From a virus, in the IMG/VR virus record IMGVR_UViG_3300030109_003585, positions 868 through 28,719 of that record: a DNA stretch of 27,852 bases, one strand, 5' to 3'. The number at the start of each line of letters is the position of its first letter. The first letter of the stretch is position 1. Made by a program: the position numbers and the translations under genes. Below, piece after piece: positions 7,609 to 17,900 of the stretch. The notes under the pieces are model-generated. The model was not told the DNA's origin. It worked only from the letters and a program-made list of their open reading frames with translations, and made no database searches.

Positions 7609-8964
7609 ATGGCATACATAAACAATACTCAACAACAATATTCTGCTAATGAAAATTTTGGTGATTATCAATTCACTTCTTTAAACGATATAATAAATCA
7701 ATTTATGATTGTTTATGTTGGTGAAGATAAAGTTATACCAAAAGCAAAAAGAACAGATGTGGCTTTTCATGCTCAAAGAGCTTTAGCCGAATTATCTTTT
7801 GATACATTCAAATCTGTTAAATCTAGAGAAACTGAAATTCCAGCATCATTACAAATGATACTACCACAAGATTATGTTAATTATACTAAAATATCTTGGG
7901 TTGATAGTTCTGGTATTAAACATCCTATATATCCTACAAAACATACCTCAAGTCCAAGAAGTTATCAACTTGATGATAATAAAGAAAACCTTTTTGACAC
8001 AAACGGAAATATCATACTTTCAGGTGATTTAATTAAAAATGGTAATTTTCATGGCACTTCTAACAACTGGATATTAAATGAAATAGTTGATGCTAGTGGT
8101 AGTGTTGTAACACAAACAACCGTTGTTAGCACTGTTGCTGCAACACTAAACGATCCTGAACAAGGTTATTTTTACGGTTTTGATGGAAATGCTGTCAAGG
8201 CTTATTCTGTACCACAAGACCATAGCATAAGACAAGCAAATGTACCTATAGTTGCAAATGAAGATTATAAAATAAAATTCACGATTAGTGGATATAGTTC
8301 TGGTACTTGGTCTGTTAGAATAGTTGATGATAACGGAAACTTTTCAACTACAACTGGTGTGACAGCAAACGGTACTTATGAAGAAACAATAACTGCTAGT
8401 GGAACTGACGCATCAATGGCTTCTAATAGTGTTATTTTTATTAATACTAGTTCTTCATCAGGTACAGTTATTATTGATGATATATCTGTAGTTAGAGTTG
8501 GTAGTGAAAATGAAAGTACAACTTTATCTAGATATAGAGCGGTTGCACCATCAGAAAATAAAAGTGATGACTATGAAGATGATACATACTGGCCGTTAGA
8601 CGGGGAGAGATATGGACTTGATCCTGCTCATGCTCAAGCTAATGGCTCTTTTTATATAGATGAGTTACTAGGAAAAATACATTTTAGCTCTAATATTTCT
8701 GGAAAAACTGTGATATTAGATTATATAAGTGATAGCCTTGGTACACATGAAGAAATGAAAGTTCATAAATTTGCAGAAGAAGCTATGTACAAGCACATTG
8801 CTTACGCTGTTTTATCTGCTTCAGCTTATGGTCAATCTTTAGTTCCTAGATTTAGAAGAGAAAGATTTGCTGAAACTAGAAAAGCAAAATTAAGATTATC
8901 TAATATTAAATTAGAAGAAATAACTCAAACTTTAAGAGGTAAATCGAAACAAATTAAACACTAA
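7609..8964 (+). CDS. Ring/tail-adaptor protein with inserted carbohydrate-binding-like domain
   Basis: A 451-residue protein in two conserved halves separated by an insert. Residues 1-138 (FTSLNDIINQFMIVYVGED, AFHAQRALAELSFDTFK, LPQDYVNYTKISWVD) and 299-451 (RYGLDPAHAQANGSFYID, LGKIHFSSNISGKTVILDY, ending in a basic helix LRGKSKQIKH) resemble ring/adaptor proteins of marine Bacteroidetes podoviruses. Residues ~139-298 (bases ~8023-8502) form a separate beta-rich domain that begins LIKNGNFHGTSNNWIL and ends TVIIDDISVVRVG, the typical start and end of family 4/9/22-like carbohydrate-binding jelly rolls. This domain would project from the tail ring and could hold glycans of the host surface or algal polysaccharide. 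The ring role is inferred from position; the CBM-like call from pattern recognition. It is tightly packed with the genes on both sides. Confidence 0.65.
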   Translation: MAYINNTQQQYSANENFGDYQFTSLNDIINQFMIVYVGEDKVIPKAKRTDVAFHAQRALAELSFDTFKSVKSRETEIPASLQMILPQDYVNYTKISWVDSSGIKHPIYPTKHTSSPRSYQLDDNKENLFDTNGNIILSGDLIKNGNFHGTSNNWILNEIVDASGSVVTQTTVVSTVAATLNDPEQGYFYGFDGNAVKAYSVPQDHSIRQANVPIVANEDYKIKFTISGYSSGTWSVRIVDDNGNFSTTTGVTANGTYEETITASGTDASMASNSVIFINTSSSSGTVIIDDISVVRVGSENESTTLSRYRAVAPSENKSDDYEDDTYWPLDGERYGLDPAHAQANGSFYIDELLGKIHFSSNISGKTVILDYISDSLGTHEEMKVHKFAEEAMYKHIAYAVLSASAYGQSLVPRFRRERFAETRKAKLRLSNIKLEEITQTLRGKSKQIKH

Positions 8965-8968
8965 TTAA

Positions 8969-11900
8969 ATGCCGGAGATTAAAAACGAGTTCACCAGCGG
9001 AAAGATGAACAAGGATCTTGATGAGAGACTCGTTCCAAAAGGTGAATATAGACACGCGATGAATATACAAGTGTCGACATCAGAAGAATCTGAAGTTGGT
9101 ACTGTTCAAAATATACTAGGTAACGAGCAAGGCTGTAGTGATGCTTTAATATCTCCTTTCTCATATACAGTAGGCTCTGTTTCTGATGAAAAAGATGATT
9201 CTTTATATTGGTTTATATCTGGTTTAAATATGTCAGATTACGATACGCCAGGTTCTGGAGATATTTTACAAGCAATAAATCAACAAGAGAATTTATCGCA
9301 AATACTATTAGATTTTGAAAATGGCGATCAAAACATTATGTCTTTAAAAGATATGATTGTTAGAAAAAAGACAGATGAATCTTGTGAGCCTGTTTTTGTA
9401 GATTCGTTTGCTTTTTTATTAGCTAATAATGATGAGGTATATTTAGCAGGGCCTCCTTATGCTACTTGGATGATTGGTGTTGAAAAAGAAATAACAGATA
9501 TATGTGAACCTGGTTGGAAAGTAAGAGGTATTGATTCAAGTGGAAATGGTTTATCTTCAAGAACAATAACAACTATAAAAGATGTTACGGCCATACCTTT
9601 TACGGCTGAGTTTACGGTAGGTTATACACCAGTAATGCAACAGTTAGAATACGCTTTTCAAATTGAAAACATAGGAAGTGACGCTGCAAATCCTGTATAT
9701 AAAATTGTTAGAGATAAAATACTTGTAAGACCTGTTGTAGGTGACGTAAGTACTTTTAATCCTATAGCTGGTGCTACTATAAATCTTTTTCATCCTTTTG
9801 GACAGTGGGATCCTGTTGCTGTTTCTGATACAAATACTAATAATGTAGTAGTATTTACTGCTAACATTCCAGTTGGTGGTCCTGCTGGTGGTTTTGTTAC
9901 TTCAGATTTAGCTTTTGGTGGTACTGTTTACGGGTGTACAGATCCTACAGCTACCAACTACGATCCTAACGCAACAATAGATAACGGTTCGTGTTTCATT
10001 GCCGATGACGAAGCCGCTGATGACGATACTGTTTCATATGGTAGTTATAACTTACCAATAAGCCCTATACTTTATAGTGCCGATGGCGCTGGTGGTGGTT
10101 CTGGTGCGTGGACAAACGTAAGCTGGGTTCAAGTCGATTTAGCTCAAGATATTAATTTATTTAGTATGTTTAATGATTTTAGTATCATGCCGGATAATGT
10201 TGATGCTCAATATGTTAACATTAATGACAATCCAGCGGGACCGTTTGCATATTCTATTCCACTTGGTACTGTATATGGAAATGCTTCTTGGATGGTTCCA
10301 GATCCTGATGGTCAACCAACAGGAGAGTTAGTAGTAAATAGCAACTTTGATGATATATCTGTTGGAGATGAATTATCTTCTTTTGGTAATATGAATTATG
10401 ATCATACTCTTGATTTAGTTGTTGGTAGTAAATTTACTAGAACTAATAATGATGGTACTTTTGACGATATAATAACTATTGAAGACTCTAGCACTAGCAC
10501 ATTGCAAGTGCCATTTATGCAGTGGGGTAGCACAGGTGTTTTGGTTTTTAAAGAGCTTGATTTTAAAACAATAGTACTTAGTCCACCACCTAGTAATTGG
10601 GGTGCTAATGGTGATAACGTTGCAGCGTATTTATTTTACGGCGAAGAAAAGCGTGTTTTAAAGTTTAATAGAAATAGACTTATAACAGGAGTTAACATTA
10701 TAGATGATATGCTATTTTGGACAGATAACTTTAGTGAACCAAAAAAAATAAACATACCAGATAGTATAGAAGGTACTAATCCAAATGGAACAATACATAC
10801 TAGAGTTGTAAATAAAAAATTAAGTCCTCCTTTAGGACTAAAAGATATAAATATTACTAATATTGAATTACCTGTAAAGGAGCAGCATATAACAGTAATA
10901 AAACAATCACCAAAAGCTAAGCTAGTATTAGATTTAGAAACAGACAGAGAGATTGGAGAAAACTATACTGGCATAATGAGAATTACAACTCAAGATTATG
11001 CTAACCAATCGTCTTTTACAGGTAGCTCGGCAATAAAAGGGCGTTATGATTTTTCAGGCTTAGAAACTACTGGTGCTAATGACGATACTGATGCTGAAAA
11101 TACTATTTCTTTTAATATTGAATCAGATCTTGATGGAAACGATAACTTCACCTTAAATAATTGGAAAGAAGGTTCTACTATCATATTAAAAGAGTTTGAC
11201 GAGGAAGACAATGCACCAATTCCACCTATAACTGATTATAGTATAAAAGGTGTAATATCTGAATGGCAATATAATCGCTTTACTGGTACTTCATCAGATA
11301 AAGCTCGTGTTAAGATTGAAATAACATCCATAAAAGGAAATCCATCAGGCGTAGGTTATGGTGATATTCTTAAAAATTATGCAGTTGATCTTTTTGATCA
11401 AAATCCTAAAACGTTATTTCAATATAAATTCCCTAGATTTTCTTATAGATATAGATACAGAGATGGAGAGTATTCTACTTTTGCTCCTTTTACAGAGATA
11501 GCATTTATTCCTGGAAGCTTTGATTATCATGTTAAAAAAGGTTATAATCTAGGTATGACAAATAGATTAAGAACATTAAGACTAAAAAACTTTATTACTA
11601 GCGACATGCCTGAAGATGTTGTTTCTATTGATCTATTGTATAAAGACGATGCTTCTACAAATATTTATATAGTTGATACAATAAGTCCAACTGATCAAGC
11701 TAGTGATGGTGGTATGTATAATGATTGGGTGAAAAATAGATATAAATTAACTAGTGATACTATACGCGCGGTAATACCATCAAATCAATTATTAAGAGCT
11801 TATGATAACGTTCCTAGAAAAGCTTTAGCACAAGACATTGTAGGTAATAGAATTGTATATGGTAATTATGTTCAAGGATACGACATGATTGCTGATGGCA

Positions 11901-14900
11901 AAGAGTTTTCTCCAGTTTTTAAACATTATTTATCTGACAACAACACAACAGGTCTTGCTGCTAGTCAGTCAATAAAATCATTAAGAGATTATCAAATTGG
12001 AGTTGTTTTTACGGACAAATACGGTAGAGAAACACCGGTATTGACAAATAATTCTGGCGCTTTTAAAATAGACAAACTAGAGTCTCCTAATAGAAACAAG
12101 TTAAACGTAAAATTAAGAAACAATTCATTTCCAAAAGATGTAACTCATTTTAAGTTTTTTATTAAAGAAACTTCAGGCGAGTATTATAACTTACCAATGG
12201 ACAGATGGTATGATGCAGACGATGGTAATATCTGGTTATCTTTTCAATCTTCTGATGTAAATAAAATTGATTTAGATACTTATATAGTTCTTAAAAAAGG
12301 AGAGGATTCAACTAGTTTGGTTGAAGAATCCGCTAGGTATAAAGTTTTAGCAATATCAGATCAAGCGCCAGAGCACATTAAAAAAGAAGTTAATAATATT
12401 GGAAAAATACTTCAAGGTGTTGAAGATGATGATGGTGATAGTTTAGATGATAGACTGTTTGTTAGTGATTCAGACTGGCCGTTAATTGGTGGTAAAACAT
12501 TTGTTTGTAATAAAAATAGACTTGGTAAAGGTAACAGTTTATATGGTATAGTTGACATAAAAGAAACTCTTTATGTTGAGTTTAGGCAGGGTAGTAAAAT
12601 ATCTGAAAGGTATAAAATAACAATGGTGTCTAGAGATAGAATTGCTGGAGACGTTGGTGATGTTGATGGTGATTTTGGATTTACTGTAGAAAGACCTTTT
12701 GAAAGTGACATTAGTTTTATATTTGAAGGATCTTCAACTGCACCTCAAGGTATATTTAGCGATGTATCTGTGGTGTTTTACAAAGAAGAAATAATAAACT
12801 CTCCAAAATTTGATGGTAAATTTTTTGTAAAAATATACTCTGACGAGGTTTTTTATAAAAATATTGGTAATATATATGATATTCAAGATCAAGAATACAA
12901 TATATTAGGTCGTAAAAAAATATATTTATTACCTGGAGATCTTAAAAAAGCTCATAATCGTAATGATTATAAAGCTTTTGGAGATGAAAACTGGTTTTAT
13001 GATCTTGTTCGTAGAGGATCTTCAGACTGGGATGCTGGTCTAAGCGAAGGTAGTATTAGTGGGGCTGGTCCTTTTTTAAGCAAGATGCGTGATGTTGGAG
13101 GAGAAGTAATAGGTGGTGGAATGCATAACCGTCGACATTTTTGGCAAACTGGTATGGCTCAACATCCTAGTGATTTTCAATATTGGAGAGCGTTTTTTAA
13201 ACATGATATATCTAGTGTTGCTGTAAAATGGGGTGGTATTGGTACTATGTTTTCAACAGTTCCAGAAGCTAATCAAGATGTAAATTTACCTTTTGATCCA
13301 GACAAAAGTACTTACGAAGAATTTTCTAATGGAGTAGATGATGATAATTTTAGAAAAAGAATGCCAACTACATGGCATCCCGCTTTTGGAGCTACTCCAG
13401 GAACTAAAACAGCTAATTTTACAACTGACATGTTTGATTGCATGCTTCTAGATAGATCTTTAAGAAACGATGCTGAAAATGGATATGAAGATGTTTATTT
13501 TATTGACGCTGGTCAGTATAAAGGTGTTCATGGTAGTGATTGGCGAAGATGGGCACACGAAACTTATGGTCCTTCAGGCAAGAGTAAATCAGGAAGAAAA
13601 ACAAGCACGGGTATAACTAACTATGGTAGCTCTAATGATGGTAAAATGGAATTAGCTATTGGTCCTATAAGACAAGAAAGTGGTCTGATGTGGATGGATT
13701 ATGATGATGATTTTGAAAATGAAAACTTTTGGACGTTTGATAGACAAGATTGGTACGAATCAAATAGTTTTTTTGATAGATTTACACCAGGGGCAAGATT
13801 TAGATGGAAAGAAGATCCTACAGGAACAATATATACCGTATATGGTAGCACTGCACGTAGAAACCGCCTTAGATATTTGTCATATAGAAAAATTGATCAA
13901 GCTGTAGGTGATGAATCTGATTTAGCAAAAGATTCTATTTCATCACACCGAAGAAAAGCACCATTTACTCATTTAGCTGAAAATCATACAAAAGGATTTA
14001 AATCATATTTTAAACCTAGAATGCAATGGAATCCTCAAGGTAGTGGAGAAGGTGTGATTAGTGGAAGTAGAAAAATTAACAAAATAAAAACAACAGCAGA
14101 TGGCTCTCCAGCTAATTTAATGAGTGATGGTACTTTTGGTGAAAATTGGCTTAGAATAGACCAAAATAATTTTCAATATACTTACGATAGTGAGTACAAC
14201 GAAAGAGCTCCTTTAGAAATAGGTATGATGCTTTATAGAATAGGTACTACTCAAGTAACTAGTTGGACTGATAATACTGGAAAGTTATTAAACCCACTTA
14301 TTATTAAAGATATAAATAGAAACGACAATGGGTATTATTATATTTATTTTAACGGTTATGATAGAGCTTCTTTACCTACTCCATTAAATGACGGCTCATC
14401 TCCTGGTTTTTCTGGAACACCACAAGCTTTAGATTTTAGACAACCTAAAATGAATGGTTTAAGCGAAAACTCTAGAAGAAATATAAATTATTATAGCAAT
14501 GAAACACTTGGTCAATTTAACATTAATAGTGAGTACCTTACACCAACAGGAACCGAACATCATATTGGTATTGCTGCTATTGGATATACTTTAGAATTTG
14601 TTGTACCAATAGAAAGAGAAAAACCTTTACCTACAAATCCTTCTGTTTGGGAAACAGAACCAAAAGAAGGAACTGATTTAGATATATATTATGAAATAAC
14701 AGAAAACAACCCTGTATACTTAACACAAGAAACAGCTAAAACTGCATTTCCTATAGGTTCTGAAATATATATAAATGAAGGTGGTCATTGGGATCCTGAT
14801 AAAACAGTAAAAATAACAGGTATAAACGAACAAGAGTTTGATAGAATTAGATTAAGTCATCCGGTATGTGGTGGAGGTTCTGACTGTGTAAATATAGACG

Positions 14901-17900
14901 AAAATAATTTAGTAGCACTTTATCCTGGAAGTTACATTAAAATAAAAAGACCAAGTGGTATATTGTTTACAGCAAAAGTGGCTGATGTAGGTAGCAACGT
15001 TGGACATGATGATGCTCCAAGTGAAGTTGCAGGATCTTTTGTGCAAGAATTAAAAATAGAACATGATTTGTATAGAGGTAATCATCGTTTAAATTGGCAT
15101 AACTGTTTTTCTTTTGGTAATGGTGTAGAGTCTAATAGAATTGGAGATACTTTTAACATGCCATTTATTTCAAATGGTGTAAAAGCATCGTCAACACTAG
15201 AAGAAAGATACGAAGAAGAGCGTAGAAAACATGGCCTTATATATTCTGGTATATATAATTCAACTTCAGGTGTAAACAACCTTAATCAATTTATACAAGC
15301 TGAAAAAATAACTAAAGATATAAATCCAATATATGGTAGTATACAAAAGCTACATATGAGAGATTCTAATTTAGTAACACTTTGTGAAGATAAAGTTTTA
15401 AAAATATTAGCGCATAAAGATGCTTTATTTAATGCTGACGGAAATCAACAGTTAACAGCTACTGACAAAGTACTTGGTCAAGCAACTCCTTTTGTTGGTG
15501 AGTACGGTATATCTAAAAATCCAGAATCATTTGCTTCAGAATCATATAGAGCTTATTTTACAGATAAAGTTAGAGGTTCTGTATTACGATTATCTATGGA
15601 TGGTTTAACACCTATATCCGAGGCTGGCATGAAAGATTATTTTAAAGATAACTTAAAATTAAATAATAATCTTATAGGTAGTTATGATGATAAAAAACAA
15701 GAATACAACATAACGTTACAGCAAAGCGAAACTACTGTTACTTTTAGAGAAGACGCTGGTGGTTGGGTTAGTTTTAAATCGTTTGTACCAGAAAGTGGTG
15801 TTAGTTGTGCTAACGAATATTACACGTTTAAAAACGGTCAACTATGGCAACACCACAAAGAAAGCGTTGATAGAAATACTTTTTATAATTCTTTTATACC
15901 TTCTAGTTTTAACGCTATAATGAATGAAGGTGCTGGTATTATAAAAACATTTAATACTTTAAACTACGAAGGCTCTCAAGCTAAAGTAGATCAATTATTA
16001 TCTTATGATACATTTGCGCCAGGAACAAGCGTTGTTACCGCTACATATAGTGATAACGAATATTATAATTTACAAAATAAAGACGGTTGGTTTGTTGAGC
16101 ATATAAAAACAGATTTAGAAGAAGGAACTGTCAATGAATTTATAAAAAAAGAAGGTAAATACTTTAACTATATAAAAGGTAAGGTTGGTTCTATAAATAA
16201 TTCTTCAGGCGTAATACAATCTGGTTTTGACAATGCGGATAATTCTTTTCAAGGATTAGGTGTGGTTACAAACGCAGTGTTATCTAATGCTTTTGGTTGT
16301 ACTGATCCATTGGCGTTTAATCATAATGATAGTGCTAGTGTAGATGACGGGTCTTGTATAGATGTTGTTTCAGGTTGTACTGATCCACTAGCTGATGCTG
16401 GTTATGATGTTTCTCATAATACAGATGATGGTAGTTGTATTTATTATGGCTGTACTGATTCTACGGCAACTAACTACAATGCCGCTGCTAACACTAATGA
16501 TGGTTCGTGTATTGCTACTGTATTAGGTTGTACTGATTCTAGTACTTTTACAGCTGGTTCACCACCAACTAGTTATTATTCTTACATTAATTATGATAGC
16601 CTAGCTAATGTTGATGATGGTAGCTGTATTGCTACTGTGTTAGGTTGTGACAATCCTGCTGCTACTAACTATAACGCTAACGTAAATACTAATGATGGTA
16701 GTTGTGTTATATCTGTACAAACTTGTAATGATATTAATGCTTGTAATTACGATCCACAAGGAGATCAAGATGGTTACACTCACTCTTGGGACGCTGCTAG
16801 TTATTGTTTATATTGTGGAGATAATACAGCTAATAACTTTGATGGCGCAACAGGAAGTTGTATCAGTACTTGTGAGTACTGTATACTGCCAACACCAAAT
16901 GTTCTTAATTTACTCTATAAAACCACATCTCAAGTTGCTGTTCAAGTTACACTTCCAAGTGCTACAAACGCAGCGACAGCAAGCAGCGTTATTTTTCAAT
17001 ATTATGAAACTTCAAATCCAGGAGTAGTTACTACTCAGTCTTATAATCCAGTAGGAGCAACACCTGGTGGTACTTATACATACGTTATCGTAGGATTACA
17101 AGATAACACAGAATATACAATTAATTATAAAATAGTTTGTAGTAACACTGAGTCTCCTGTTAGTGATAACTTAGTATGTACAACTGATCTTGTACTTGTT
17201 AATGGTTGTACGGATATTAATGCTTGTAATTATGATTCTTCAGCTAACAATGACGATGGTTCATGTGACTTTGCAACGTGTGCTGGGTGTACTGATCCTG
17301 CATACTTAGAATACTGTAACACTTGTTGGGATGCTGCTAATTTTGCAGTTGTACCAGAAGGAACTGGTGGTCCATGGCAACTTGATGATGGTTCATGTTC
17401 TACTTTAATAATTAACGGTTGTACTGATTCTACGGCTCTTAACTTTGATCCAGCTGCCAATGTTGATGATGGTTCATGCGTTGCGGTTGTTTTAGGTTGT
17501 ACAGATGATACTTTAGGTGTAGACGGCGCAATAGCAGCAACAAATTACGATCCAAATGCTAATACAGATGATGGAAGTTGTACTTATGAAACCTCTGCAA
17601 TTACAGGTTCATGGATTTTTAATACAAATGCAGGTGTACTTATTAATGCTGAATATATTGTTACTGTAGGTAATATACCTGTTGGTAGTATAATAAGCAA
17701 TCCAACTAATAACGTTGGTCAATCTAATAATCCAAGCGAAGGATTTAGTAGTAATCTACATAGTAGTTATTACTCTGGTGACCAAACAGCTATATCAGGC
17801 GTAAACACGTACTCTTTAGCTATAGTTCCAGAAAGTGCAATAACTCCAAACGCTTTAGCTGGTTTAATATATATGAATTTAGATCTTATTTCAGTAAACT

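Noticed and set aside
13701-13907. 68-codon + strand frame inside the giant tail gene
   Set aside because: It overlaps conserved tail-protein coding sequence in another frame and shows no protein-like pattern.
16692-17027. 111-codon + strand frame inside the repeat region
   Set aside because: It is an out-of-frame reading of the repeat codons, giving a low-complexity hydrophobic sequence.
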